A DNA stretch of 44,668 nt from Bacteroidota bacterium. Its GTDB lineage: Bacteria; Bacteroidota; Ignavibacteria; SZUA-365. Location of the stretch: the NCBI GenBank assembly GCA_023432805.1, contig JAEYUG010000121.1:1-44668 (forward strand). Reading direction: 5' to 3'. Below are positions 1-7,475 of the stretch, one piece after another. Positions within the stretch are counted from its first letter, which is position 1; each line of letters starts with the position of its first letter. A program made the position numbers and the translations under genes. A model generated the notes under the pieces. That model worked only from the letters and a program-made list of their open reading frames with translations. It did no database searches and had not been told where the DNA came from.

Positions 1-1029
1 CATGAAGGCTGCGTTGGGGGTGCGCTTCTTGGCTGGTGCGGCCTTCTTTGCAGGAGCGGCGGCCTTCTTCGCGGGTGCAGCCTTCTTTGCAGGAGCGGCG
101 GCCTTCTTCGCAGGAGCGGCGGCCTTCTTTGTTTCGGGACGAGACTGACCCTGCACTTCAAGACCGAGAGCCTTGCAGACCGTCATGCCGATCATGGCGG
201 GATTCTCCACCACGTGGATTCCGGCACGACGCATCGCCTTCATCTTCTCCGCTGCAGTGCCCTTGCCCCCGGCGATGATCGCACCGGCATGGCCCATGCG
301 GCGTCCAGGAGGCGCCGTGCGACCCGCGATGAAGCCGACGACCGGCTTGGTCATGCTCTTCTTCACATAGGCAGCGCCCTCTTCCTCCGCCGTGCCACCG
401 ATCTCACCGATCATCACGACTGCATCCGTGCCGGAATCCTCATTGAAGAGGCGCAGCGCATCGATGAACTGCGTACCGATCACGGGATCGCCGCCGATGC
501 CGATGCATGTGGACTGGCCGAGACCGAGATCGGTCAACTGCTTGACCGCCTCATAAGTGAGCGTTCCGCTGCGCGATACGACACCGATGTTGCCCTTCTT
601 GTGGATGAAACCGGGCATGATACCGATTTTGGCAAGGCCCGGTGAGATGATGCCCGGACAGTTCGGACCGATCAGGCGCACACCCTGCTTCTTGACGAAA
701 TCAAAAGCGCGAATCATGTCCTTCGTCGGGATGCCTTCGGTGATGCACACGATCAGCGGCACGCGTGCTTCGGCGGCTTCCATGATTGCATCCGCGGCGA
801 ATGCGGGCGGGACGAAGATGAGCGACACGTTCGCCTTCGTCTTCGCGACAGCTTCGACCACCGTGTTGAACACGGGTACGCCGATATGCGTCGTGCCGCC
901 CTTGCCGGGCGTGACACCGCCGACGACCTTTGTGCCGTACTCCATCATCTGTGTAGCGTGAAACGTCCCTTCCGAGCCCGTGATACCCTGTACCAGCACG
1001 CGACTCTTCCTGTCGACGAGAATGCTCAT
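1..1029 (-). CDS. sucD: Succinyl-CoA ligase (ADP-forming) alpha subunit with Lys/Ala/Pro-rich C-terminal tail, 3' end outside window
   Basis: SucD binds CoA and carries the phosphohistidine in the succinyl-CoA to succinate step of the TCA cycle, working with SucB in the cytoplasm. The start MSILVDRKSRVLVQGITGSEG matches the family N-terminus and has a GGAG Shine-Dalgarno 8 bases upstream. Visible motifs are the GPNCPG CoA-site segment, SRSGTLTYE, and GHAGAIIAGGKGTA with the catalytic His. The family core ends near base 150. The frame then stays open through six KK pairs spaced by AAAPA or AAPA (bases 25-129), followed by RTPNAAFM at the window edge, with no stop seen. This tail is not part of ordinary SucD and resembles histone-H1-like or DNA-binding tails. 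sucB is not in the window. The identity is certain; the role of the tail is unknown. Confidence 0.95.
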   Translation of the reverse strand, partial: MSILVDRKSRVLVQGITGSEGTFHATQMMEYGTKVVGGVTPGKGGTTHIGVPVFNTVVEAVAKTKANVSLIFVPPAFAADAIMEAAEARVPLIVCITEGIPTKDMIRAFDFVKKQGVRLIGPNCPGIISPGLAKIGIMPGFIHKKGNIGVVSRSGTLTYEAVKQLTDLGLGQSTCIGIGGDPVIGTQFIDALRLFNEDSGTDAVVMIGEIGGTAEEEGAAYVKKSMTKPVVGFIAGRTAPPGRRMGHAGAIIAGGKGTAAEKMKAMRRAGIHVVENPAMIGMTVCKALGLEVQGQSRPETKKAAAPAKKAAAPAKKAAPAKKAAAPAKKAAPAKKRTPNAAFM

Positions 1030-1068
1030 GACCAATCTCCGGTTGCGTGGAAAATGCGAAATCCTCCT

Positions 1069-1097
1069 AATCTACGCATTCGTATTCCAATTGCGAA
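1069..1097 (-). promoter_or_regulatory. Predicted sucD promoter
   Basis: On the minus strand TTCGCA (1097-1092) and TAGATT (1074-1069) are separated by 17 bases. The predicted transcription start is near 1062, about 33 bases before the ATG. The TAnnTT -10 form recurs at six other promoters in this window. An inverted repeat, TCGTATT-N10-AATACGA (1080-1103), lies across the -35 and spacer and could be an operator. Confidence 0.4.
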
Positions 1098-1156
1098 ATA
1101 CGACAATGCGGATCTCATCACGCCAACCGTGACGACCGACTGCTCTCCCCGACCGC

Positions 1157-1726
1157 TCAGCCTGCTGCATCGAAGGCCGTGCGCAACCAGCCGATCAGCT
1201 CGGCATCGACCTCTGCGGGATCCGTCAGGTGCACCTTGTACTGGCACATGCCTCCCGCCGGCTGAGCGAGCAGGCGCGCAGTGCCGTCGAGTCCCTTCAT
1301 GTTCAACCCCACTTCGACCCGTGTCTTCGTGGCGGGACCGATCATCGCAAACTGCTTCTTCCTGCGGAGGCTCACGTAGGTCTTCTTCGGAGCGATCTCG
1401 AAGTCGCCGAAACCGTGCACAGCTTCCATGAGGACGTCATGGATCGGACGAAGGGCGGCCTTCGGACCTGCATATAACGCATCGAGCACATCCCCCTCGC
1501 CCTGCGGCGTTTCCGCGGCAGGCTGCTGCGACTGGACGTACACATGCACGAGCGTGTTCGCGTCGCCATGTCCCATGCCGTGGTCACGCTTGAGCATGTC
1601 GCGCAGCTCCCCGTGTTTGACGAGTCCACTCGCGCGCAACAGCGCGAAGAGTTCCTCGAGTGACTTGCCGGTTCGTTTCTGGATGTTCGCAACCTGCGTC
1701 GCGATGGCTGTATCGACGATGTTCAT
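1157..1726 (-). CDS. DUF4287 and DUF5655 domain protein
   Basis: This is a 189-residue cytoplasmic protein of unknown function. The start MNIVDTAIATQ is preferred over an upstream in-frame GTG because AGGAG lies 5 bases before the ATG. Residues ~1-60 carry the DUF4287 helical region (VANIQKRTGKSLEELFALL and the following KHGELRDMLKRDHGMGHGDANTLVH). Residues ~85-189 match the DUF5655 pattern (PKKTYVSLRRKKQFAMI, then a YKVHLTDPAEVDAELIGWLR-type end). Proteins with this domain pair are common in soil and environmental bacteria and have no established activity. The gene sits alone between a MiaE-like gene and sucD and has its own predicted promoter. Confidence 0.8.
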   Translation of the reverse strand: MNIVDTAIATQVANIQKRTGKSLEELFALLRASGLVKHGELRDMLKRDHGMGHGDANTLVHVYVQSQQPAAETPQGEGDVLDALYAGPKAALRPIHDVLMEAVHGFGDFEIAPKKTYVSLRRKKQFAMIGPATKTRVEVGLNMKGLDGTARLLAQPAGGMCQYKVHLTDPAEVDAELIGWLRTAFDAAG

Positions 1727-1759
1727 GGAGTCTCCTGAAGAGTATGTCGGTGTGGGGCG

Positions 1760-1788
1760 AACATACGACACCACGCGCTCACATGCAC
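1760..1788 (-). promoter_or_regulatory. Predicted promoter of the DUF4287/DUF5655 gene
   Basis: On the minus strand GTGCAT (1788-1783) and TATGTT (1765-1760) are exactly 17 bases apart. The predicted start is near 1753, giving a leader of about 27 bases. The -10 hexamer is identical to that of the arsR promoter. The -35 is weak, so this rests on the shared pattern. Confidence 0.35.
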
Positions 1789-1806
1789 ATGGTGGTCGGG
1801 GCGACC

Positions 1807-2382
1807 TCAGCCGTGCATGCGCGGGGCGTTGGGAAGTGTTGAGAGGATGTCGGCTTCGACGGCGGCCAGTGCGTCGAAGCGGGTATCGACGACCTCCCGG
1901 GGGAAGTGGTCGCGGGCGAGGGCAAGGAACATGGTGTAGTGTCCGGCCTCGCTCGCAACGAGGTCGGCGTACATCCGCTTCACGTCGCCCTCGGGCAGCG
2001 CGTCTGCCAGCAGGGTGAAGCGTTCGCAGCTGCGGGCCTCGACCAGTGCCGCACAGATGAGCGTGTCGAGCATGCGCTGCGGTTCGTCGCGACGCACATG
2101 CGCGAGCAGCTGCTGCACGTAGGCATCACCCGCATCACGCGTGAGCCTGCGTCCCCGCCGCTCGACCTGATCGAGCACGCGCGTGACATGCTCGAGTTCC
2201 TCGGTGGCGAGGGCGGCCATCTGCCGCACGAGCGCCGTGTGCTGGGGATAGCGGTTGATGAGGGCGAGCGCCGTGGCAGCGGCCTTCTTCTCGCAGTGCA
2301 CGTGGTCGATGAGTATCGTGTCGAGGTCGCCAAGGGCGGCTGCGACCCACGCGGGGGATGTGTCGCTTTTGAGTTTGAGCAT
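1807..2382 (-). CDS. miaE: MiaE-like tRNA-(2-methylthio-N6-isopentenyl)adenosine hydroxylase
   Basis: MiaE is a ferritin-like diiron monooxygenase that hydroxylates the isopentenyl group of ms2i6A37 in tRNA. The 191-residue product is family length. The expected metal-ligand signatures are present in order: CEKKAA, TEELEH, VEARSCERF and SEAGHY. The start is placed at MLKLKSDTSPAW because family members begin with this short Leu/Lys segment. An in-frame GTG at 2421 would add 13 residues. No clear ribosome binding site precedes either start. The gene follows the thioredoxin lipoprotein gene by 75 bases on the same strand and could be read from it. Whether the organism makes ms2io6A cannot be checked here. 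Confidence 0.85.
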   Translation of the reverse strand: MLKLKSDTSPAWVAAALGDLDTILIDHVHCEKKAAATALALINRYPQHTALVRQMAALATEELEHVTRVLDQVERRGRRLTRDAGDAYVQQLLAHVRRDEPQRMLDTLICAALVEARSCERFTLLADALPEGDVKRMYADLVASEAGHYTMFLALARDHFPREVVDTRFDALAAVEADILSTLPNAPRMHG

Positions 2383-2457
2383 GCGCGCAAGATGAGGAAA
2401 CCGCGAGCCACATTCAATCACGTGCGCTTGACGAACTGCACCGATCAGGCAGCCGGG

Positions 2458-2886
2458 TTACCGGCCGGGAAGGATGCGGAGTCCCTGCACCGCGAGAAGA
2501 GAATCAATGGAGGCTTCCGCATAGAAACCCTCGTGGCGATGGAATTCGCGGCCCTCGTGGTCGAGGAATACCTGCGTGGGCATGACGCGCACGTTGTACA
2601 CCTCCCCCCGTGACGGATCCTTCATGAGGTCGTAGAAGACGAGGGTGAGCTGGTCGCTGCCGTATTTCCCTTCGAGCGAGCGCATGATCACGCGCATCTC
2701 CTGGCAGGGCACGCAGTGTTCGGAACCGAGTTCGATGAAGGTGACGCGGGACTGCACAACAAGTGGCGGGGATGCGGGTGGTTGCTCGGTGCAGGAGGCG
2801 ACGAGCGCTGCGAGTGCGACGACGAGCGGCCGGATGCAGGCCGGGGCGAGGGCGGTCGCGTAGCGCAACATGGCTGACATCGGCAT
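2458..2886 (-). CDS. Thioredoxin-fold lipoprotein (CVPC), last gene of the ArsR-led cassette
   Basis: This is a 142-residue protein with an N-terminal hydrophobic segment ending in the lipobox-like LVASC, so it is probably a lipid-anchored periplasmic protein. The mature part is a thioredoxin fold with the active site SEHCVPCQEMR, a YNVRVMPTQVFLD segment carrying the cis-Pro, and a C-terminal RHEGFYAEASID region. The start is taken at MPMSAML, one base after the stop of the barrel gene, with GGGAG upstream; MSAML (2880) and MLRYA (2871) are alternatives. It is paralogous in design to the lipoprotein at 3841-4317, but the sequences differ clearly. The likely role is thiol reduction or oxidation at the outer membrane or in the periplasm for the neighbouring barrel and permease. 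That role is inferred from context. Confidence 0.8.
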   Translation of the reverse strand: MPMSAMLRYATALAPACIRPLVVALAALVASCTEQPPASPPLVVQSRVTFIELGSEHCVPCQEMRVIMRSLEGKYGSDQLTLVFYDLMKDPSRGEVYNVRVMPTQVFLDHEGREFHRHEGFYAEASIDSLLAVQGLRILPGR

Positions 2887-2887
2887 G

Positions 2888-3844
2888 TCAGTGACTCCCG
2901 CCGGTTGGCTGCCAGGTGATCGTGCAGCCGGCCGCGACATCCTGTGCAAGCTGATGGCCGTTGTAGTAGCGCAGCACGGGCAGGTCGACGTTGAACCCGA
3001 AGGCGAGGGAGCCAAACGCAATCCCGAGCTGCGGCGAGAAGACCAGCAGGTGGCCTCCGGAGTCAGCGATGGACAGATCGTGGAAGCGATCGCGCATCCG
3101 GTATTCGTGGCGCAGTTCGACCACACCGGTGATTGCATTGTTCACTGCTGCGACTCCGAACAGGGATGTGAGAAAGCCGGGTCCGTACCGGTATGCTGAC
3201 GCGTTGCGCGCATGTACATCGCTGCGGTGCACGAACACGAACTGCGCCTGATGGGCAGGGAAGCCCCGGCGCAGCAGCAGCTGTGCGCTGCCACCCCACG
3301 CCCCGGTGGAGGGCAGGATGTGCTGCGGCAGGTTGGCGGATCCCGCGGTGAGTGGCATGCGAACTCCCGTGCCGACGGTGCATTCGACATCACGTGCATC
3401 GTCTCGCCACACACCGTACTTCGCACCGAGCATGACATGCGACAGACCACCACCCGTCACGATCATGGTCCCGAAATCCTGCGACTTGCTGGGATACGCG
3501 CCAAGTTCCGCCTCGAGTGTCAGATCATCGCTGACCCCATGGGCTGCAGTCAGACTGGTGTAGTGCATTCGGTAGTAGCGGACAGGTCCCGGCTCGGCCC
3601 GCGCGTCTCCGCGCATGTACCCCTCACCGGAGCCGAAGCGGTATGCGCCGACGATGCGCCAGGCTGCCGGTTCGAGCAGGCCCACGTTTGCAGTACCGGC
3701 GATGGGACTGATGCCGCCGACTGCCGCACCGCCCATGCAGGTGCACTGGGCATGCAGGCGCGGTGCGAGTGTCACGAACATGACGAGCACGAACGTGATC
3801 CTTGCACCGGCGTCACGGCGGAGGGAGCACGGGTGCCGAGTCAT
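2888..3844 (-). CDS. Outer-membrane beta-barrel protein with an N-terminal CTC motif
   Basis: This is a 318-residue secreted protein. Residues ~14-32 form a signal peptide (ITFVLVMFVTLAPRLHA) with predicted cleavage before QCTCMGG, so the mature protein would begin almost at once with a Cys-Thr-Cys pair. The rest alternates polar and aromatic strands (YRMHYTSLTAAHGVSDDLTLEAELG, VMLGAKYGVW, GFNVDLPVLRYYNGHQ), as in small outer-membrane barrels of the phenol-degradation/transporter-like superfamily. No enzyme motif is seen. It overlaps the upstream thioredoxin gene by ATGA and is followed one base later by another thioredoxin gene, so translation is coupled. A channel, or an acceptor for metal/metalloid or thiol chemistry, is a reasonable guess, not a demonstrated role. 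Confidence 0.7.
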   Translation of the reverse strand: MTRHPCSLRRDAGARITFVLVMFVTLAPRLHAQCTCMGGAAVGGISPIAGTANVGLLEPAAWRIVGAYRFGSGEGYMRGDARAEPGPVRYYRMHYTSLTAAHGVSDDLTLEAELGAYPSKSQDFGTMIVTGGGLSHVMLGAKYGVWRDDARDVECTVGTGVRMPLTAGSANLPQHILPSTGAWGGSAQLLLRRGFPAHQAQFVFVHRSDVHARNASAYRYGPGFLTSLFGVAAVNNAITGVVELRHEYRMRDRFHDLSIADSGGHLLVFSPQLGIAFGSLAFGFNVDLPVLRYYNGHQLAQDVAAGCTITWQPTGGSH

Positions 3845-4317
3845 CGCAGATCCTGCAGGGCAGTGAGCATGCTGTCGGTTTCCCAGACCCCTTGATGGCG
3901 CAGGCGCTCATCTCCCGCACCGTCGAACACGACCTGGGCGGGGATAAGTCCGATCTTCCATCGATCGAAGAGTTCGGGGGATTCCTCCCAGTACACGAAT
4001 CCGACACGAATATCGGATCGCTTCGTCTGAAGTTCGGTCAGATTGTTCCGCATCTCGTTGCACGCGATGCAGCGCCTGCCGCCGAACTCGAGCACGACGA
4101 CTCCCGTACCCGCGCGGAACACGTCGATGGTTGTCGAGTCCAGATCGAGTACGCGTGCGTCGCGCACCCGCGCGGTGTCGACGGTGGCTTCCGCCGTGCT
4201 GCCGCGGTGTGCCCCCTGCGCGGATGCGGGCGGCGGCTTCCCCTCCTCCCCTCCTCCACATGCATGGAGGAAGAGGATGGGCGCGAGGAGCAGGATATGC
4301 AGGGTGCGACGACGCAT
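3841..4317 (-). CDS. Thioredoxin-fold lipoprotein (CIAC)
   Basis: This is a 158-residue lipoprotein. Residues 1-20 are a signal with lipobox LFLHAC followed by a Gly/Glu/Lys/Pro-rich linker. Residues ~60-158 form a thioredoxin fold with the active site GGRRCIACNEM and the cis-Pro segment IGLIPAQVVFD. The ATG at 4317 gives the complete signal peptide; no strong ribosome binding site is visible. It follows the permease gene after 71 bases in which no terminator was seen, and it overlaps the barrel gene by ATGA. The CIAC centre differs from the CGPC of housekeeping thioredoxins, which suggests a dedicated partner. It would act in the periplasm and may receive electrons from the CcdA/ArsG-like membrane protein encoded upstream. 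Confidence 0.8.
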   Translation of the reverse strand: MRRRTLHILLLAPILFLHACGGGEEGKPPPASAQGAHRGSTAEATVDTARVRDARVLDLDSTTIDVFRAGTGVVVLEFGGRRCIACNEMRNNLTELQTKRSDIRVGFVYWEESPELFDRWKIGLIPAQVVFDGAGDERLRHQGVWETDSMLTALQDLR

Positions 4318-4388
4318 GTGTCGGGGGAAGCTTCGGATGCGATGGCCTGGGGTGGGCGTGATGCGATGCTCCGTGGTGAATGCGGATG

Positions 4389-5684
4389 CTACAGGGCGCC
4401 GAAGAGCATGCCGCTGATCGTGGCCATGACGATGACGAGTGACACGAACACGATAGTCTTCTTCGTGCCCATCACGCTGCGGATCACGAGCATGTTCGGC
4501 AGGGAGAGGGCGGGACCGGCAAGCAGCAGTGCGAGCGCGGGACCCTTGCCCATGCCGCTGGCGAGGAGTCCCTGCACGATCGGCACCTCGGTGAGCGTGG
4601 CGAAGTACATGAACGCGCCGAACACCGACGCGAAGAGGTTCGCGCCGATGGAGTTGCCGCCGACCAGGGCGTGGATCCATTCGTTGGGGATGAGTCCCTG
4701 TCCCCCTGCGGAACCGAGCAGGAGTCCGGCCACGAGCACACCGGCCGCGAGCAGCGGAAGAATCTGCTTTGCGAAATCCCAGCTCGAGATGAGCCATTCG
4801 CGCGGTTCGCCCGGCGCACGGGCGGTCAGGATGCTCAGTGCCGCGACACCGGCGACGAAGGCGTACAGGGGCTGGGTCGGGAAGGCGATGGCGAGACCGA
4901 TGACGGGCGCGGCCGCGATGAAGACGTGGCCCGAGCGCATGCCGAGCACGCGCACGAGCGTGAAGCCGACGAGTGCGGCGAAGGCGGCGGTGATGGGCCA
5001 CTTCCATGCATGCACGAGGGAAAAGAAGCCCGCATCGTCGCCGGGGGATCCCCAGTTCGCGAACACGAGCACGCCGACGAGTGCGAAGAAGTGCAGGGCG
5101 ACATGCCAGAAGGGACGCCCGTCGTCGATCTGCGGGAGGGCAAGTTGTGCGGCCGCCTTCTCGCGTTCTTCACGTCGGAAGAGGAAGGCCATTGCCAGAC
5201 CGATGACGATGCTGAACGAGACTGCACCGACAACACGCGCCACCCCGAGTTCGACACCGAGGATGCGCGCGGTCAGGATGATGGCGAGGATGTTGATTGC
5301 GGGGCCGGAGTAGAGAAACGCGATCGCCGGACCAAGCCCCGCTCCCCGCTTGTGAATGCTCGAAAAGAGCGGCAGGATCGTGCACGAGCACACGGCGAGC
5401 ACCGTGCCCGACACCGATGCGATGAGGTAGGATTTCCACTTGACCGCATTGGCGCCGAAGTATTTGATCACCGAGGCCTGCCCGACGAAGACTGCGATGA
5501 CCCCAGCAATGAAGAAGGCAGGGACGAGACAGAGCAGGACGTGTTCATGCGCATACCAGCGCGCGAGTTCGAGGGCTTCGAGCACGGCGGTGTCGAAGCT
5601 CGGCGTGCCGACGGGCATGAACCACACGGCCAGAAAGAAAGCCGCGATCCATGCAAGGATGGTGAGTTCTCTTTTCGTATCCAC
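4389..5684 (-). CDS. ArsP/UPF0718-type permease
   Basis: This 431-residue inner-membrane permease has about ten hydrophobic segments. The family signature AVCSCTILPLF (paired Cys in a membrane segment) is followed by RGAGLGPAIAFLYSGPAIN, and the second half repeats the fold with LASGMGKGPALALLLAGPALSLPN. Relatives (PF03773) export trivalent organoarsenicals such as methylarsenite, or divalent metals. The start is a GTG three bases after the arsG-like stop; the next in-frame ATG is at residue 23 and would remove part of the first membrane segment. Context (ArsR, ArsF-like, ArsG-like, thioredoxins) supports arsenical or thiol-reactive metal export, but the substrate is not fixed by sequence. 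Confidence 0.85.
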   Translation of the reverse strand: MDTKRELTILAWIAAFFLAVWFMPVGTPSFDTAVLEALELARWYAHEHVLLCLVPAFFIAGVIAVFVGQASVIKYFGANAVKWKSYLIASVSGTVLAVCSCTILPLFSSIHKRGAGLGPAIAFLYSGPAINILAIILTARILGVELGVARVVGAVSFSIVIGLAMAFLFRREEREKAAAQLALPQIDDGRPFWHVALHFFALVGVLVFANWGSPGDDAGFFSLVHAWKWPITAAFAALVGFTLVRVLGMRSGHVFIAAAPVIGLAIAFPTQPLYAFVAGVAALSILTARAPGEPREWLISSWDFAKQILPLLAAGVLVAGLLLGSAGGQGLIPNEWIHALVGGNSIGANLFASVFGAFMYFATLTEVPIVQGLLASGMGKGPALALLLAGPALSLPNMLVIRSVMGTKKTIVFVSLVIVMATISGMLFGAL

Positions 5685-5687
5685 AGG

Positions 5688-6389
5688 TCAGGTGAACCAG
5701 AGCTGCCACATGAGATAAGCACCGGCCCCGATGAAGAGTACCGCGACGACGCGGCGGAACCAGCGTTCGAACGACTTGATGCGCTTGTAGAACGACCCGA
5801 CCCCGGCGACGGTGAAGGCGATGAGCCACGCCGCGATGATGACGGGCAGGGCGGTTGCGATGGCGAAGACGACCGGGAGGTAGAGTCCGTCGGCGCTGGC
5901 CACCGTCATGGGAATGAGCATCATGAAGTAGAGCACGCCGCTGTATGGGCAGAAGGCCAATGCAAAGAGCATTCCGAGCGCGAGCGACCCCCACGCGCCC
6001 GATCCCGTGCGTTCTCCCGCGCTCGATGTGAGGCGGTCGAGGAGACCGAATCGCAGGGGGATCAGGTCGAGCATGAGGATGCCTATTACGACCATGAGGG
6101 GACCGAGCAGCTTCTCACCCCATCCTTGGAAGAGACGCGAGACATCGAAGGTGCTCGCGCCGAAGTAGATCGCGAGACCCAGTGCCGTGTACGAGATCAC
6201 GCGCCCCAGCGTGTAGAGCAGTCCGTTGGTGAATACCGATCGCCGCTGCTCGATGTCGCGGCCGATGTAGCCGATGGCGGTGATGTTCGTAGCCAGCGGG
6301 CAGGGACTGATCGCCGTCATGAGTCCGAGTAGAAACGCCGACAGCACGGGCAGATCCGTTGCGTCGAGCAGCGACTGGAGGAAGTCCAT
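5688..6389 (-). CDS. ArsG-like / CcdA-type membrane thiol-disulfide or efflux protein
   Basis: This is a 233-residue membrane protein of the DsbD/CcdA-like superfamily with six or so membrane segments. Two Cys-Pro sites are seen: AISPCPLATN near residue 30 and ALAFCPYSGVLYF near 150. In CcdA and DsbD the equivalent cysteines pass electrons from cytoplasmic thioredoxin across the membrane. Databases name this subgroup after ArsG of the arsEFG operon (aromatic arsenical efflux). The gene starts one base after the ArsF-like stop. The pairing with a cytoplasmic small thioredoxin and periplasmic thioredoxin lipoproteins makes electron transfer across the membrane at least as likely as efflux. This choice is inference. 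Confidence 0.8.
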   Translation of the reverse strand: MDFLQSLLDATDLPVLSAFLLGLMTAISPCPLATNITAIGYIGRDIEQRRSVFTNGLLYTLGRVISYTALGLAIYFGASTFDVSRLFQGWGEKLLGPLMVVIGILMLDLIPLRFGLLDRLTSSAGERTGSGAWGSLALGMLFALAFCPYSGVLYFMMLIPMTVASADGLYLPVVFAIATALPVIIAAWLIAFTVAGVGSFYKRIKSFERWFRRVVAVLFIGAGAYLMWQLWFT

Positions 6390-6390
6390 C

Positions 6391-6807
6391 TCAGCCCTTG
6401 CGCATCGCTTCGATCGTGGTTATCAGCAGGCGTTGCAGCTTGCCGGGATCCCGTAATGCGTATTGGAAGGCGTCGGTGGTCAGGTCTTCGCTCTTCGCAC
6501 CGCGTGCCACGATCAGCGACGAGCCCGCCACCTGGAAGCGTTCGACGAGGGGAGCATTCTTGTCTTCCTCGATATTCAGGCTCTTGAATACAATTGCCTT
6601 GTCGGAGCCGTATTGCTCCTTGACCAGACTCTTGGCGACATCTTCAATGCCGAGGCAGGTCTTGCAACGGCGTGAGCTGTGGAAGTAGTAGACGGTGATG
6701 GATTCGGTGGCGACCGATTGTTTTTTTGCAGCGGGCTTGTCTTGCGCTGTCGGCTGCTGTACGAACAGCGGCAGAAGCACAGCGAGGAGGAGTGAGAGGG
6801 GTGTCAT
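6391..6807 (-). CDS. ArsF-like secreted thioredoxin-related protein (CKTC)
   Basis: This 138-residue protein has a signal peptide (residues ~1-22, ending PTAQ) and a thioredoxin-like domain with the centre SSRRCKTCLGIED. Databases label such proteins 'nitrophenyl compound nitroreductase subunit ArsF family'. Many family members are short, exported, and sit beside the ArsG-like membrane protein. The ATG at 6807 is preceded by GGAAG with a 5-base gap. It lies 16 bases after the small thioredoxin gene and one base before the ArsG-like gene, so the three are surely one transcript. Nitroreductase activity itself is not evident from the sequence, since no flavin motif is seen. A thiol relay role fits the fold better. 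Confidence 0.75.
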   Translation of the reverse strand: MTPLSLLLAVLLPLFVQQPTAQDKPAAKKQSVATESITVYYFHSSRRCKTCLGIEDVAKSLVKEQYGSDKAIVFKSLNIEEDKNAPLVERFQVAGSSLIVARGAKSEDLTTDAFQYALRDPGKLQRLLITTIEAMRKG

Positions 6808-6823
6808 GGAGTCTTCCGTTGAA

Positions 6824-7054
6824 TTATGTCAGGAACTGCTCGATTTCCTTTGCGTCGGGCACGCGGCCCTTGACCACGACCGTGCCGTCTACCACGAGAG
6901 CGGGGGTTGTCATGACGCCGTAGGCCATGATGTCCATGATGTCGTCGACCTTCGTGACGGTGGCGTCGAGGGCCAGACGCGCGACAACGTCGCGCACGCT
7001 CTGCTCGAGCTTGACACACTTGGCGCAACCGGGTCCGAGTACCTTGATGTCCAT
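6824..7054 (-). CDS. Small redox thioredoxin (TM0996/MTH895 type, GCAKC)
   Basis: This is a 76-residue cytoplasmic mini-thioredoxin. The centre is GPGCAKCVKLEQ, and the cis-Pro segment is GVMTTPALVVDG. The ATG at 7054 is chosen because AGGAAG stands just upstream and family members start MDIKVLGPGC; the longer open frame has no support. Proteins of this class often lie next to ArsR regulators and permeases and are thought to reduce or bind metal/metalloid-reactive partners. It starts 8 bases after the arsR stop and is followed by the ArsF-like gene, consistent with supplying electrons to the membrane protein at 5688-6389. Confidence 0.88.
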   Translation of the reverse strand: MDIKVLGPGCAKCVKLEQSVRDVVARLALDATVTKVDDIMDIMAYGVMTTPALVVDGTVVVKGRVPDAKEIEQFLT

Positions 7055-7062
7055 GATGCTTC

Positions 7063-7431
7063 CTATTGACAGTGGGAGATGACGGAAATGTCGAGGGGCG
7101 TGCGCACGAGGGCAGGTGCGGAGAGGAAGCGCAGCATGAGCTGTTCCATCTCCATCCATCGCGCGCGGTTGATGCAGTACTTGATTTTCGGTGGATTGAT
7201 CTCTCCCTGAATCAACCCCGCCTTCTTGAGTTCCTTCAGATGCTGCGAGAGCGTGCTGCGCGCGATGGGCAGTTCCTCGGCCAGATCACCGCTGTAGCAG
7301 CAGGACTGCCGGTTGAGCAGTTCGAGGATGTATACGCGCACGGGATGCGAGAGCGCCTTCATCAGCAGCGCAAGCTCCTGCTGCTGGCGGGTCAGCACGG
7401 TGGTGTCGAGGTCGAGATCCGATGTATACAT
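7063..7431 (-). CDS. arsR: ArsR/SmtB-family metalloid-responsive repressor
   Basis: This 122-residue winged-helix repressor has its recognition helix in LPIARSTLSQHLKELKKAGLI, followed by the wing EINPPKIKYCIN. The N-terminal half carries adjacent cysteines in SCCYSGD (residues 44-45), where arsenic-sensing ArsR proteins hold their metalloid thiols. Further cysteines lie in the wing and at the penultimate position (SHCQ). The start MYTSDLDLD has GGAAG about 10 bases upstream. It is the first gene of the cassette. A palindrome covers its own -10 region, so autorepression relieved by arsenite or an organoarsenical is the likely control. Confidence 0.88.
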   Translation of the reverse strand: MYTSDLDLDTTVLTRQQQELALLMKALSHPVRVYILELLNRQSCCYSGDLAEELPIARSTLSQHLKELKKAGLIQGEINPPKIKYCINRARWMEMEQLMLRFLSAPALVRTPLDISVISHCQ

Positions 7432-7450
7432 GTGCAGAGGCTTCCGTTCG

Positions 7451-7475
7451 TTTCGTATTTCGTAAACATACGAAA
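7451..7475. promoter_or_regulatory. Palindromic operator over the arsR -10 region
   Basis: The 8-base arms TTTCGTAT (7451-7458) and ATACGAAA (7468-7475) form a perfect inverted repeat around a 9-base spacer. The site covers the -10 hexamer and predicted start. This is where an ArsR-type repressor would block RNA polymerase, so autoregulation is inferred. Confidence 0.6.

Noticed and set aside
1080..1103. The sucD dyad as a second binding site of the cassette ArsR
   Set aside because: Both sites contain TCGTAT and ATACGA, but the spacing differs (12 against 9 bases), which a single dimer would not tolerate.
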